A stretch of DNA of 64,000 nucleotides. Source: Enterobacter hormaechei ATCC 49162. GTDB taxonomy: Bacteria; Pseudomonadota; Gammaproteobacteria; Enterobacterales; Enterobacteriaceae. Position 1 is the first letter of the stretch. The number at the start of each line of letters is the position of its first letter. Location of the stretch: assembly GCF_001875655.1 (NCBI RefSeq), contig NZ_MKEQ01000001.1:62001-126000 (forward strand), given 5' to 3'. A program made the translations under genes and the position numbers. This document shows positions 48,018-57,752 of this stretch, piece after piece. The notes under the pieces are model-generated. The model saw nothing but the letters and a program-made list of their open reading frames with translations. It was not told where the DNA came from and did not search any database.

Positions 48018-49145
48018 TTGAATTACCAGATGATCACTACCAACGACGAGCTGGCTTCGCTGTGCGAGGTGACGCGTGATTTTCCCGCTATCGCCCTGGA
48101 TACGGAATTTGTCCGCACCCGAACGTACTATCCGCAGCTGGGTCTGATTCAGATGTATGACGGCAAACACGTGTCGTTGATTGACCCACTCGACATTACC
48201 GACTGGGCACCAATGCGCGAACTGTTGCTTGATACCGCCGTGACCAAATATCTGCACGCGGGCAGTGAAGATCTGGAAGTATTCCTCAACACCTTTGGCA
48301 TCATGCCGCAACCGCTGATTGATACCCAGATCCTCGCGGCGTTCAGCGGTCGTCCGCTCTCCTGGGGCTTTGCGGCGATGGTGGAAGAGTACACCGGTCT
48401 GACGCTGGATAAGAGCGAATCGCGCACCGACTGGCTTGCGCGACCGCTCACGGCGCGTCAGCTTGACTATGCCGCGGCAGACGTCTTCTACCTGCTGCCG
48501 ATCGCAGGCCAGCTGATGAAAGAGGCGGAGGCTTCCGGCTGGCTGTCTGCTGCCCTGGACGAGTGCCGCATGACGCAGCAGCGTCGTCAGGAAGTGGTTG
48601 ACCCGAAAGAAGCCTGGCGTGACATCACCAACGCCTGGCAGCTGCGCACCCGTCAACTGGCCTGTCTGCAATTGCTGGCTGACTGGCGTCTGCGTAAAGC
48701 GCGCGAGCGCGATCTTGCGGTCAACTTCGTGGTGCGTGAAGAACACCTGTGGGCGGTGGCGCGCTATATGCCGGGTAGCCTTGGTGAACTGGACAGCATT
48801 GGCCTTTCCGGAAGTGAAATCCGCTTCCACGGCAAAACGCTGCTCGCGCTGGTGGAGAAAGCCCAACAGCTGCCGGAAGAGGCACTGCCAGAGCCGCTGC
48901 TTAACCTGATGGACATGCCGGGCTACCGCAAAGCGTTTAAAGATATCAAAGCGCTGGTGCAGACGGTGGCGGGTGAAAGCAAACTGAGTGCCGAACTGCT
49001 GGCTTCACGTCGTCAGATTAACCAGCTGCTGAACTGGCACTGGAAGTTGAAACCGCAAAATGGTTTACCGGAACTGGTCGCCGGATGGCGAGGGGAACTG
49101 ATGGCCGAACGCCTGAATACCCTGCTGGAAGGCTATCCACGCTAA
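48018..49145 (+). CDS. rnd: Ribonuclease D
   Basis: 375 residues from TTG at 48018, the same unusual start as E. coli rnd. DEDDy exonuclease domain (Asp28-x-Glu30 in ALDTEF; LHAGSEDLEVF; DTQILAAF; LDYAAADVFYL) and two HRDC domains (about 210-290 and 295-370). It trims 3' ends of tRNA and small stable RNA precursors. Nine in-frame upstream codons beginning ATG at 47991 are rejected by homology. Confidence 0.96.
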   Translation: MNYQMITTNDELASLCEVTRDFPAIALDTEFVRTRTYYPQLGLIQMYDGKHVSLIDPLDITDWAPMRELLLDTAVTKYLHAGSEDLEVFLNTFGIMPQPLIDTQILAAFSGRPLSWGFAAMVEEYTGLTLDKSESRTDWLARPLTARQLDYAAADVFYLLPIAGQLMKEAEASGWLSAALDECRMTQQRRQEVVDPKEAWRDITNAWQLRTRQLACLQLLADWRLRKARERDLAVNFVVREEHLWAVARYMPGSLGELDSIGLSGSEIRFHGKTLLALVEKAQQLPEEALPEPLLNLMDMPGYRKAFKDIKALVQTVAGESKLSAELLASRRQINQLLNWHWKLKPQNGLPELVAGWRGELMAERLNTLLEGYPR

Positions 49146-49150
49146 AAATT

Positions 49151-49220
49151 GTAGCCCCGGTAAGCGCAGCGCCACCGGGGAAATTGCCGGGCAGCGCAAT
49201 GCTTGCCCGGCCTACACGAC
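49151..49220. repeat. Two REP-like palindromes (BIME) between rnd and minE
   Basis: CCCCGG...CCGGGG (49155-49180) and GCCGGGCA...TGCCCGGC (49186-49211) are imperfect palindromes with the GCGC-centred form of enterobacterial REP elements, flanked by TAGCC/GGCCTA. They lie between convergent genes. Confidence 0.75.
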
Positions 49221-49234
49221 AAACCACAAACGGT

Positions 49235-49501
49235 TTAACGCGACTCTTCCGCTTCCGGAAGCGTCACGTTCAGCTCCAGAATCGAAATATCCCCGTCTTT
49301 TTGCTCCAGCTGAACGGTGACCATTTCCGGGTCAATCTGCACGTATTTGCAGATCACTTCCAGAATGTCTTTGCGCAGCTGCGGCAGGTAGTGCGGTTCG
49401 GCGTCGCTACGACGACGTTCCGCCACGATGATTTGCAGACGTTCTTTTGCGATGTTGGCGGTGCTTTTTTTCCGCGAGAGAAAAAAGTCCAGTAATGCCA
49501 T
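49235..49501 (-). CDS. minE: Cell-division topological specificity factor MinE
   Basis: 88 residues. N-terminal amphipathic, membrane-binding start ([30 protein letters not shown]) and the C-terminal dimer domain. MinE stimulates MinD ATPase and drives the pole-to-pole oscillation that keeps division at midcell. It follows minD after three bases. Confidence 0.98.
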
Positions 49502-49504
49502 AAC

Positions 49505-50317
49505 TTATCCTCCGAACAGGCGTTTGAGGAAACCTTTCTTCTCTTCTTCAATGAAGCGGAAAGGACGTTCTTCTCCCAGCAGACGGTCAACGGTATCCGC
49601 ATACGCTTTACCCGCGTCTGCCTGTGTATCCAGGATCACTGGCTCGCCCTGGTTAGAGGCGCGCAACACGGACTGATCTTCCGGGATCACGCCAACCAGT
49701 TTAATGCGCAGGATCTCCAGCACGTCTTCCATGCTCAGCATGTCACCTTTATTCACGCGGCCCGGGTTGTAGCGGGTCAGCAGAAGGTGCTCTTTGATTG
49801 GCTCCTGGCCATTTTCCGCGCGACGGGATTTCGAGGCCAGAATGCCGAGAATACGGTCGGAGTCACGTACTGACGAGACTTCCGGGTTGGTGGTGATGAT
49901 GGCTTCATCCGCGAAGTAGAGCGCCATCAGCGCGCCGGTTTCGATACCGGCCGGGGAGTCGCAGACCACGAAGTCGAACTCCATCTTTTTCAGATCGTCG
50001 AGCACCTTTTCCACGCCTTCGCGGGTCAGGGCGTCTTTATCACGGGTCTGGGATGCCGGGAGAATGTAGAGATTCTCGGTGCGCTTGTCTTTAATCAGCG
50101 CCTGGTTAAGGGTGGCATCGCCCTGAATGACGTTCACGAAGTCATAGACCACGCGACGTTCGCAACCCATGATCAGGTCCAGGTTACGCAGACCAATATC
50201 GAAGTCGATTACGACGGTTTTCTTTCCCTTCTGGGCCAAACCAGTAGCGATGGCCGCGCTGGAGGTGGTCTTGCCAACGCCTCCTTTACCCGAAGTCACA
50301 ACAATAATGCGTGCCAT
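49505..50317 (-). CDS. minD: Septum-site ATPase MinD
   Basis: 270 residues. Deviant Walker A with both Lys (SGKGGVGKTTSSAAIA, Lys11 and Lys16), switch region VVCDSPAGIE, and the C-terminal amphipathic membrane anchor (KKGFLKRLFGG). It recruits MinC to the membrane and cycles with MinE. 22 bases after minC. Confidence 0.99.
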   Translation of the reverse strand: MARIIVVTSGKGGVGKTTSSAAIATGLAQKGKKTVVIDFDIGLRNLDLIMGCERRVVYDFVNVIQGDATLNQALIKDKRTENLYILPASQTRDKDALTREGVEKVLDDLKKMEFDFVVCDSPAGIETGALMALYFADEAIITTNPEVSSVRDSDRILGILASKSRRAENGQEPIKEHLLLTRYNPGRVNKGDMLSMEDVLEILRIKLVGVIPEDQSVLRASNQGEPVILDTQADAGKAYADTVDRLLGEERPFRFIEEEKKGFLKRLFGG

Positions 50318-50339
50318 AGAAATTCCTTGTTAAAAGGGA

Positions 50340-51047
50340 TCAATTTAACGGTTGAACGGTCAAAGCGTTATCTGCCAGTTGCAGACGAGCCGCTTTGCCA
50401 TAAAATTCGGCTGGGATTTTATCGCTCAGCCAATATTCACCTGCGATAGACACCAGTTCTGCCGTCAGATGAGTACAAAAAATTTGTGCTTCTCGATCGC
50501 CGCTGGCGCCCGCAAGCGCGCGCCCACGCATCATACCGTAAACGTGAATATTGCCATCTGCAATCAGTTCCGCGCCTGCACTGACGTGGCTTGTCACAAT
50601 CAGATCACAGTTTGGCGCATAAATGCGCTGACCGGAACGAACCGGCAGATCAATCAATCGCGTTTTTGTGACTGGGGTTACAGTTTGCGCCGGAGGCGGG
50701 GGAGCGGGAACGGTTGCAGGCGTGGCTCGTGGGGCTTTTTCTTTGCCTTCGTTTAACAAGGGTAAACCCGCGCGTTCAATTTCAGCTTTCAACTCAGCGT
50801 CTTTGCAGCCGCTAATGCCGACGATGCGCAAGCCCGTAGCGGCGACGGCCTGCTGAAGCCGTTTCCAGTTAACCGGCCCCTCAAGGTCGCTTACATTGAC
50901 GACAACAGGAGCATGCTTAAGAAAAGCGGGAGCCTGCGCGATTTTGTCTTCTAACGCCTGACGAATAACCTCGGGTTTTGCATCATGCAAATGAACCACT
51001 GATAAGGTGAAGCTACTGCCTTTAAGCTCGATGGGCGTATTTGACAT
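50340..51047 (-). CDS. minC: Division inhibitor MinC
   Basis: 235 residues, four longer than E. coli in the Pro/Ala-rich linker (about 105-130). N-terminal FtsZ-inhibiting domain ([20 protein letters not shown]) and C-terminal beta-helix that binds MinD ([20 protein letters not shown]). ATG at 51047 by homology; 34 in-frame upstream codons are dropped. First gene of minCDE, divergent from ycgL. Confidence 0.97.
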   Translation of the reverse strand: MSNTPIELKGSSFTLSVVHLHDAKPEVIRQALEDKIAQAPAFLKHAPVVVNVSDLEGPVNWKRLQQAVAATGLRIVGISGCKDAELKAEIERAGLPLLNEGKEKAPRATPATVPAPPPPAQTVTPVTKTRLIDLPVRSGQRIYAPNCDLIVTSHVSAGAELIADGNIHVYGMMRGRALAGASGDREAQIFCTHLTAELVSIAGEYWLSDKIPAEFYGKAARLQLADNALTVQPLN

Positions 51048-51170
51048 CCTGGCCTTACTCAATTTGCTATTAACCGCAACACATCGCCGCGATATTCCGA
51101 AGAGTATCAGGCATGTTATAGTCAGGAGTATATTGAGGCAAGCAACCACCCATTAATTCAGAGTAAAAAC

Positions 51171-51446
51171 ATGTTTTGTGTGATCTACAGAAGTACCAGC
51201 CGCGACCAGACTTACCTTTATGTCGAAAAGAAAGACGATTTTTCCCGCGTGCCTGAGGAATTAATGAAAAGCTTTGGCCGACCACAGCTGGCGATGCTGC
51301 TGCCGCTGGATGGCCGCAAGAAGCTGGTGAACGCCGATCTGGAGAAAGTCAAAAAGGCGTTAACCGAGCAGGGCTATTATTTACAGCTTCCGCCGCCACC
51401 GGAAAATTTATTAAAACAGCATCTTGAGGTGAGCGGAAAGAAATAA
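51171..51446 (+). CDS. ycgL: YcgL, UPF0745 protein
   Basis: 91 residues, very close to E. coli YcgL from MFCVIYRS onward ([50 protein letters not shown]). Function unknown. Divergent from minC; ycgM follows after 47 bases. Confidence 0.95.
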   Translation: MFCVIYRSTSRDQTYLYVEKKDDFSRVPEELMKSFGRPQLAMLLPLDGRKKLVNADLEKVKKALTEQGYYLQLPPPPENLLKQHLEVSGKK

Positions 51447-51493
51447 GCCCGGATCCTTCCGGGAACAACTCATCAACCGATTAGGGGGCGACC

Positions 51494-52153
51494 ATGTATC
51501 AACATCATAACTGGCAAGGTGCATTACTGGATTATCCCGTCAGCAAAGTGGTCTGCGTGGGCAGCAACTATGCAAAACATATTCAGGAGATGGGCAGCGC
51601 CGTGCCGGAAGAGCCGGTTCTGTTTATTAAGCCAGAAACGGCACTGTGTGATATTCGCCAGCCGCTGGTTCTGCCGCAGGGACTGGGTTCGGTGCATCAT
51701 GAAGTGGAGCTGGCGGTGCTGATCGGCGCAACGCTGCGTCAGGCGACCGAAGAGCACGTTGAGAAAGCCATTGCGGGTTACGGCGTCGCGCTCGACCTGA
51801 CGCTGCGCGACGTACAGGGCAAAATGAAGAAAGCAGGGCAGCCGTGGGAAAAAGCCAAGGGATTTGATAATTCATGCCCGATTTCCGGTTTCGTTCCTGT
51901 CGGCGAATTTACCGACGATCCGCAGAACACGCCGCTTAGTCTGAAGGTCAACGGCGAGATCCGCCAGCAGGGCACTACCGCTGACATGATCCATAAGATT
52001 GTCCCGCTGATTGCCTACATGAGCCGCTTCTTCACCCTGAAACCCGGCGATGTGATCCTCACCGGCACCCCGGAAGGTGTGGGGCCGCTGCACAGTGGCG
52101 ACGAACTGGACGTCAGTTTTAACGGCCTGTCGCTGAAAACCCGCGTGCTGTAA
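51494..52153 (+). CDS. ycgM: Fumarylacetoacetate-hydrolase-family protein YcgM
   Basis: 219 residues, single FAH domain. Metal-binding motifs are visible: VCVGSNYAKH, HHEVELAVLIG, and the DLTLRDVQ active-site segment; GDVILTGTPEGVGPL ends the core. Relatives act as acylpyruvate hydrolases or oxaloacetate tautomerases/decarboxylases; which applies here is not visible from sequence. TAGGGGG precedes the ATG. Confidence 0.93.
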   Translation: MYQHHNWQGALLDYPVSKVVCVGSNYAKHIQEMGSAVPEEPVLFIKPETALCDIRQPLVLPQGLGSVHHEVELAVLIGATLRQATEEHVEKAIAGYGVALDLTLRDVQGKMKKAGQPWEKAKGFDNSCPISGFVPVGEFTDDPQNTPLSLKVNGEIRQQGTTADMIHKIVPLIAYMSRFFTLKPGDVILTGTPEGVGPLHSGDELDVSFNGLSLKTRVL

Positions 52154-52246
52154 AAGCATCTTGCCGCCTGAAAAGGGCGGCAAAACTTGCATCAACGTGC
52201 CAGACTCGTTATAAGGTGCGCTCTATTTTGACGTGTGGACATCCTG

Positions 52247-52687
52247 ATGAACGACATTCCTTTCTGGCAAAGCAAAACGCTCGACGACATGACCGACGCG
52301 GAGTGGGAATCGTTGTGTGACGGCTGCGGGCAGTGCTGTCTGCATAAGCTGATGGATGAAGATTCGGACGAAATCTACTTCACCAACGTAGCGTGCAAGC
52401 AGTTAAACATCAAAACCTGCCAGTGCCGCAACTATGAGCGCCGTTTCGAATATGAGCCGGACTGCATCAAGTTAACCCGTGAAAATCTGCCGACCTTTGA
52501 GTGGCTGCCGCATACCTGCGCGTATCGCCTGCTGGCGGAAGGAAAAGATCTGCCGACATGGCACCCGCTGTTGACGGGGTCGAAAGCGGCGATGCACGGC
52601 GAACGTATTTCCGTGCGCCACATTGCGGTGAAAGAGTCCGAGGTGCGGGACTGGGAAGACCACATCATGAATCACCCTAATCGGTGA
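52247..52687 (+). CDS. ycgN: YcgN, zinc/iron-chelating domain protein (UPF0260)
   Basis: 146 residues with the CxxCxxCC cluster [11 protein letters not shown] and further Cys ([21 protein letters not shown]) of the YkgJ/UPF0260 metal-chelating family. ATG at 52247 aligns with the E. coli MSDVPFW region; a GTG four codons upstream is an alternative. In E. coli K-12 hlyE and umuDC lie between this gene and dsbB; here only a terminator and a REP do. Confidence 0.92.
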   Translation: MNDIPFWQSKTLDDMTDAEWESLCDGCGQCCLHKLMDEDSDEIYFTNVACKQLNIKTCQCRNYERRFEYEPDCIKLTRENLPTFEWLPHTCAYRLLAEGKDLPTWHPLLTGSKAAMHGERISVRHIAVKESEVRDWEDHIMNHPNR

Positions 52688-52691
52688 CAAT

Positions 52692-52718
52692 AAAAAACCC
52701 GCCGAGGCGGGTTTTTTA
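52692..52718. terminator. Bidirectional terminator between ycgN and dsbB
   Basis: AAAAAACCCGCC-GA-GGCGGGTTTTTT: perfect stem with A run before and T run after, for both convergent genes. Confidence 0.95.
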
Positions 52719-52732
52719 TTGTGCGCAATGGT

Positions 52733-52758
52733 GTCGGGTGGCGCTACGCTTACCCGAC
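52733..52758. repeat. REP-like palindrome
   Basis: GTCGGGT (52733-52739) and ACCCGAC (52752-52758) around GGCGCTACGCTT, a typical REP layout, between ycgN and dsbB. Confidence 0.75.
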
Positions 52759-52786
52759 CTGCAAAACTGACGTTGCCGTTTTGCTT

Positions 52787-53317
52787 TTACCTGCCAAAAA
52801 GATCGCGTTTCTTTGGTTTGAACGGCTGGGCAATCAGCACCAGAAGTGCCACCACGAAGTAGGCGACAAAAATGCCCACCAGCCATTGCGGCATCTCCAG
52901 GGTCAGAAACTCCCACTGGCGCACGGAGCAGTCACCGGAGGCGACAAACACCTGCGGCAGCCATTTATCCAGCGGCAGCCAGCTCGGGAAGCGGGCGGCA
53001 AAATCGCAGGTCATAAACGGTGACGGGTGAAGCTGCATCTGGGTGTGTTCCCAGGCCAGCGCAATGCCTTTCCAGGCGCTGTACAGCCAGATGGCAATTG
53101 CCGCATAGCGTAACGGTGTTTTTGGCGCAATCGCACCCACCAGACCGGCGCCCATAATGCCGAACAGCGCACAACGCTCATAAATACACAGTACGCAAGG
53201 TTTCAGCCCCATCACATGCTGAAACCACAGCGCGACCATTTCCAGCGCAAAGGCGGTCAGGGCCATCAGTAACCACGCCCCGCGACCGCGTGAGCACTGG
53301 TTCAAAAATCGCAACAT
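52787..53317 (-). CDS. dsbB: Disulfide bond oxidoreductase DsbB
   Basis: 176 residues, the E. coli length. Four membrane helices with two periplasmic Cys pairs: Cys41/Cys44 (KPCVLC) and the second pair in MTCDFAARF and ASGDCSVRQ. DsbB reoxidises DsbA and passes electrons to quinones. ATG at 53317 by homology; an ATG two codons upstream is possible. nhaB lies upstream on the same strand. Confidence 0.97.
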   Translation of the reverse strand: MLRFLNQCSRGRGAWLLMALTAFALEMVALWFQHVMGLKPCVLCIYERCALFGIMGAGLVGAIAPKTPLRYAAIAIWLYSAWKGIALAWEHTQMQLHPSPFMTCDFAARFPSWLPLDKWLPQVFVASGDCSVRQWEFLTLEMPQWLVGIFVAYFVVALLVLIAQPFKPKKRDLFGR

Positions 53318-53363
53318 AATCATTTCCCTGGAACATGCTTAGACAGCGCAGTGTAAACGAATT

Positions 53364-54902
53364 TTAATGCGCCGCAAGTATACCTGCTTGCAACAACCAT
53401 TGCGTACAGGGAACGAGAGTAATTTTGATGCACAGCAAACCAACAAGGGTGAGCACCACCGTATACGGCAGCGCCATCCAGACCATTCTTCCATAAGAAA
53501 GTCGTATGAGTGGTGCCAGCGCCGAGGTCAGCATGAACAGAAATGCCGCCTGGCCGTTCGGCGTTGCCACGGAGGGCAGGTTCGTTCCGGTGTTGATGGC
53601 CACCGCCAGCAGCTCGAACTGACCGGTGCTTACAATCCCTTGCTCCATCGCGGCTTTGGCTTCATTGATGTACACCGTCCCGACAAAAACGTTATCGGAG
53701 ATGGAGGACAGCAGACCGTTAAAGAGATAGAACAGCGTCAGTTGCGAGTCAGGCGCAGCCTGAAGCACGAACGCGATAATCGGCGCGAACAGATGTTGGT
53801 CAATAATCACCGCCACGACGGCAAAAAACACCGCCAGCAGCGCGGTAAAGGGCAGCGCTTCGGTAAAGGCCTTACCGATAGCATGTTCGTCCGTGACGCC
53901 GCTCAGGCTGGTGGCAAGAATAATTACCGACAGGCCAATCAGCCCCACCTCGGCAAGGTGGAAGGCCAGCGCGGCGATAAGCCATACGCCGATGATGCCC
54001 TGTGCAATCAGGCGCAGCGTCTCCTGGCGCGTACGTTGTTTGCGGCTCTGCTCGTCAAACTTTTGCAGCTCCTTGCGGACCGGATCGGGCAACTTCGCGC
54101 CATAGCCAAAGAGGTTGAATTTTTCGACCAGCACACAGGTTGCTAACCCGCAGATCAGTACGGGCACGCTAACCGGCGCCATACGCAGGAAAAATTCGCC
54201 AAAATGCCACTCCGCCGCTTTGGCGATGATCAGGTTTTGCGGCTCCCCGACCATGGTCATCACGCCGCCCAGCGCCGTCCCCACGCCCGCATGCATCATC
54301 AGGCTCCGCAGAAACGCACGGAACTGTTCCAGCACGTCACGGTTATGCGCTTCAACGTGGCTGTCGTCCTGTAAGTTTTCGCCGGGACGAGACGAGGCCA
54401 CACGGTGGTAAATCCCGTAAAAACCGACGGCGACGCTGATCACCACCGCCACGACCGTCAGCGCATCCAGGAAGGCTGACAGGAAGGCCGCGGCAAGACA
54501 AAACGCCAGCGAGAGCAGCGATTTCGATGGAATGCTCAGCAGCAAACGGGTGAAGATAAACAGCAGAAGCTGCTTCATAAAGTAGATCCCCGCCACCATG
54601 AAGATCAGCAGCAGCAGGACTTCGAGATTCGACGCAATCTCGTTTTTAACGTGCTCCGCGCTGGTCATTCCAACGATCACGGCTTCCAGCGCCAGCAGCC
54701 CGCCGGGCAACAGCGGATAGCACTTCAGCGCCATCGCCAGGGTAAAGATAAACTCGGCGACCAACAGCCATCCGGCAATGAAGGGATCCAGCAAAAAGAT
54801 AACGGGATTAACGACCAGGAATACCAGTAAAATGAGTTTGTACCAGTCCGGTGACTGGCCTAAAAAATTGCGCCACAGTGCGCGCCCAAATGAAATTTCC
54901 AC
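53364..54902 (-). CDS. nhaB: Na+/H+ antiporter NhaB
   Basis: 512 residues, as E. coli NhaB. Around a dozen membrane segments; conserved [27 protein letters not shown] and [21 protein letters not shown]. Electrogenic sodium extrusion in the inner membrane. Divergent from fadR across about 200 bases. Confidence 0.97.
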   Translation of the reverse strand: MEISFGRALWRNFLGQSPDWYKLILLVFLVVNPVIFLLDPFIAGWLLVAEFIFTLAMALKCYPLLPGGLLALEAVIVGMTSAEHVKNEIASNLEVLLLLIFMVAGIYFMKQLLLFIFTRLLLSIPSKSLLSLAFCLAAAFLSAFLDALTVVAVVISVAVGFYGIYHRVASSRPGENLQDDSHVEAHNRDVLEQFRAFLRSLMMHAGVGTALGGVMTMVGEPQNLIIAKAAEWHFGEFFLRMAPVSVPVLICGLATCVLVEKFNLFGYGAKLPDPVRKELQKFDEQSRKQRTRQETLRLIAQGIIGVWLIAALAFHLAEVGLIGLSVIILATSLSGVTDEHAIGKAFTEALPFTALLAVFFAVVAVIIDQHLFAPIIAFVLQAAPDSQLTLFYLFNGLLSSISDNVFVGTVYINEAKAAMEQGIVSTGQFELLAVAINTGTNLPSVATPNGQAAFLFMLTSALAPLIRLSYGRMVWMALPYTVVLTLVGLLCIKITLVPCTQWLLQAGILAAH

Positions 54903-55105
54903 GACAGACGTCCTTTCCCCGCCAAATAAGACAAGACATCAGTATACGCAAAAATGAGGGCAGAGAGGGGGATAAAGCCATTTTGTAAATTTCATAAAAA
55001 TGAAACAGCGATCCCTCTTTTCTGTCTCTGCTGCGCTATCTGCCTCTGCGCGCCTCTGGTATGATGAGTGCAATTTGCTAAAAGCTGTGTAATGGAAATC
55101 TCACT

Positions 55106-55825
55106 ATGGTCATTAAGGCGCAGAGCCCGGCGGGTTTCGCGGAAGAGTACATCATTGAAAGCATCTGGAATAATCGTTTCCCTGCGGGATCAATTCTACC
55201 TGCTGAACGCGAACTCTCTGAACTGATTGGCGTCACCCGTACCACGCTGCGAGAAGTGCTCCAGCGTCTGGCGCGCGATGGCTGGTTGACGATACAGCAT
55301 GGCAAACCCACTAAAGTGAACAACTTCTGGGAAACGTCCGGGCTGAATATTCTGGAAACGCTGGCGCGTCTCGACCACGAAAGCGTACCGCAGTTGATTG
55401 ATAATCTGCTTTCCGTGCGCACCAACATCGCCACCATTTTCATCCGCACCGCGTTTCGTCAGCACCCTGAAGATGCGCTGAAAGTGCTCGCCACCGCCAA
55501 TGAGGTGGAAGACCACGCGAATGCCTTTGCGACCCTGGATTACAACGTGTTCCGCGGTCTGGCGTTTGCTTCCGGCAATCCGGTTTACGGTCTGATCCTC
55601 AATGGGATGAAAGGGTTATATACGCGCATAGGTCGTCACTACTTTGCCAACCCTGAAGCCCGCAGTCTGGCGCTCGGCTTCTACCATAAACTGAGCAAAC
55701 TCTGCACCGAAGGGCTGCACGATCAGGTCTATGAAACGGTGCGTCGTTATGGCCACGACTCCGGTGAAATCTGGCACCGGATGCAGAAAACCCTGCCGGG
55801 TGATTTAGCGATTCAGGGCCGGTAA
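55106..55825 (+). CDS. fadR: Fatty-acid regulator FadR
   Basis: 239 residues, GntR-family. N-terminal winged helix ([32 protein letters not shown], about 31-62) and helical C-terminal acyl-CoA-binding domain. It represses fad genes such as fadD in this window and activates fabA/fabB. Start ATG by homology. A T-rich hairpin terminator follows. Confidence 0.98.
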   Translation: MVIKAQSPAGFAEEYIIESIWNNRFPAGSILPAERELSELIGVTRTTLREVLQRLARDGWLTIQHGKPTKVNNFWETSGLNILETLARLDHESVPQLIDNLLSVRTNIATIFIRTAFRQHPEDALKVLATANEVEDHANAFATLDYNVFRGLAFASGNPVYGLILNGMKGLYTRIGRHYFANPEARSLALGFYHKLSKLCTEGLHDQVYETVRRYGHDSGEIWHRMQKTLPGDLAIQGR

Positions 55826-55830
55826 AAGAA

Positions 55831-55859
55831 AAAACCTCTCGATTGAGAGGTTTTTTTTT
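55831..55859. terminator. fadR terminator
   Basis: AACCTCTC-GATT-GAGAGGTT stem followed by a long T run; A run on the other side. Confidence 0.93.
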
Positions 55860-55889
55860 CGCCGGGTGGCGGCTTCGCCTGACCGGCAT
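55860..55889. repeat. REP-like palindrome
   Basis: GCCGGGTGGCGGCTTCGCCT then GACCGGC: REP-type imperfect palindrome between fadR and ycgB. Confidence 0.6.
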
Positions 55890-55898
55890 AAAATCCCA

Positions 55899-57431
55899 CT
55901 AAAGCGTATTCATCCGCGCCGGGCACCGTTCCAGCAGCTCCACGCTGCCATCTTCGTTCTGCTGCTCCAGCAATACGTCAAATCCCCACAGGCGATGCAC
56001 ATGCTTCAGCACTTCTTTACGCCCCTTATCCAGCGGCGCGCGGTTGTGCGGGATATAGCGCAGCGTCAGAGAGCGATCGCCGCGCAGATCCACGTTCCAG
56101 ACCTGAATGTTCGGTTCAAGATTGCTCAGGTTGTACTGGGATGACAGGCGCGAGCGGATCTCGCGATAGCCCTCTTCATTGTGGATGGCGGAGATCTCCA
56201 GGTAGTTGTTGCGGTCATCATCCAGTACGGTGAAGAAGCGGAAATCACGCATGATCTTCGGCGACATGAACTGGCTGATAAAGCTCTCATCCTTAAAATC
56301 ACGCATCGCGAAGTGCAGCGTTTCCAGCCAGTCGGAACCGGCAATATCCGGGAACCAGTATTTGTCCTCTTCAGTAGGCGACTGGCAGATACGCTTGATA
56401 TCCTGGAACATGGCAAACCCAAGCGCGTAGGGGTTAATGCCGCTGTACCACGGGCTGTTATACGCGGGCTGGAACACCACGTTGGTATGGCTGTGCAGAA
56501 ACTCCATCATAAACCGCTCGGTGACTTTTCCTTCGTCATACAGATGGTTAAGAATGGTGTAGTGCCAGAAGGTCGCCCAGCCTTCGTTCATGACCTGAGT
56601 CTGCTTCTGCGGATAGAAATACTGGCTCACCTTGCGCACGATGCGCAGGATCTCACGCTGCCACGGCTCCAGCAGCGGGGCGTTTTTCTCCATAAAGTAG
56701 AGCAGGTTTTCCTGCGGCTCGGAAGGGTAACGACGCGCCTCGGCGACGGTTTTCTCCTCCTCGCGCTTCGGCAGGGTGCGCCACAGCATATTCACCTGGC
56801 TTTGCAGATACTCCTCGCGGCTCTTTTGCCGGGCTTTCTCTTCCTGCAACGAAATTTTTTGCGGGCGCTTATAGCGGTCAACGCCGTAGTTCATCAGCGC
56901 GTGGCAGGAGTCCAGCAGCTTCTCCACCTCGTCCACGCCGTAGCGCTCTTCGCAGTCGGTAATGTATTTGCGGGCGAAGATAAGGTAATCGACGATGGAG
57001 CTGGCGTCCGTCCAGCTGCGGAACAGATAGTTATTTTTGAAGAACGAGTTATGTCCGTAGCAGGCGTGCGCCATCACCAGCGCCTGCATGGTAATGGTGT
57101 TTTCCTCCATCAGATAGGCGATACACGGGTTAGAGTTAATGACGATTTCATACGCCAGTCCCTGCTGCCCGTGCTTATACAGCCGCTCTGTCTCAATGAA
57201 TTTTTTGCCAAACGACCAGTGCGGATAGTTAATTGGCATCCCGACGCTGGAGTAAGCGTCCATCATCTGTTCCGAGGTGATGACTTCAATTTGATGGGGG
57301 TAGGTATCCAGACGATAGAGTTTGGCCACCCGGTCGATCTCCGCCAGGTAGACATCCAGCAACTCGAAGGTCCAGTCGGGTCCATCGCTCAGACGGGTAC
57401 TGTCCCTGGACATGGAATCTAGTGTAGCCAT
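55899..57431 (-). CDS. ycgB: SpoVR-family protein YcgB
   Basis: 510 residues, as E. coli YcgB and strongly conserved. SpoVR-family runs include NYPHWSFGKKFIETERLYKHG, MAHACYGHNSFFKNN and MNEGWATFWHYTILNHLYDEG. No signal or membrane segment. E. coli YcgB is sigma-S dependent and other SpoVR proteins act in sporulation or peptidoglycan-related stress; the activity is unknown. Confidence 0.94.
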   Translation of the reverse strand: MATLDSMSRDSTRLSDGPDWTFELLDVYLAEIDRVAKLYRLDTYPHQIEVITSEQMMDAYSSVGMPINYPHWSFGKKFIETERLYKHGQQGLAYEIVINSNPCIAYLMEENTITMQALVMAHACYGHNSFFKNNYLFRSWTDASSIVDYLIFARKYITDCEERYGVDEVEKLLDSCHALMNYGVDRYKRPQKISLQEEKARQKSREEYLQSQVNMLWRTLPKREEEKTVAEARRYPSEPQENLLYFMEKNAPLLEPWQREILRIVRKVSQYFYPQKQTQVMNEGWATFWHYTILNHLYDEGKVTERFMMEFLHSHTNVVFQPAYNSPWYSGINPYALGFAMFQDIKRICQSPTEEDKYWFPDIAGSDWLETLHFAMRDFKDESFISQFMSPKIMRDFRFFTVLDDDRNNYLEISAIHNEEGYREIRSRLSSQYNLSNLEPNIQVWNVDLRGDRSLTLRYIPHNRAPLDKGRKEVLKHVHRLWGFDVLLEQQNEDGSVELLERCPARMNTL

Positions 57432-57648
57432 TAGCGCGCCCTCGTTGTTGGTCGCTCTCTCTGACTGGAGAGCCTCCTTTCAAGCATAGATCACCCCATT
57501 CAAATACGCGGGGCGCAGAAATTTTTTCTTTGCGATTTCCCGTTTTCGATACGGCAAAAAAAGCGGTGCTCGCAGAATTTTCTACTGGTTAAAAATAACG
57601 CGCAGCAGGAGATCCCAAATAAGCGCTATCCCCTGATACAGCGGGATA

Positions 57649-57664
57649 TGTGAGATAAGTCACC
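57649..57664 (+). promoter_or_regulatory. CRP site upstream of dadA
   Basis: TGTGA-GATAAG-TCACC matches the CRP consensus (TGTGA-N6-TCACA) at nine of ten defined bases, 88 bases before dadA, a known CRP- and Lrp-controlled operon. The surrounding gap (57432-57752) holds divergent promoters for ycgB and dadA and no gene. Confidence 0.75.
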
Positions 57665-57752
57665 ATAAAAAAGTCATATGTTGAATAATATTTTCAACTA
57701 GGTTATCAATCTGTAATTAGATGATTGTTCTTTTGCTCATAATGGAGTGGCT

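Noticed and set aside
49151..49220. Possible CRISPR-like or sRNA structure between rnd and minE
   Set aside because: The palindromes have the REP/BIME pattern seen again at 52733, 60142 and 63651; there is no repeat-spacer array.
56181..57422. 413-codon open frame on plus, opposite ycgB
   Set aside because: Antisense shadow of the strongly conserved ycgB; no ribosome-binding site and no recognisable motif.
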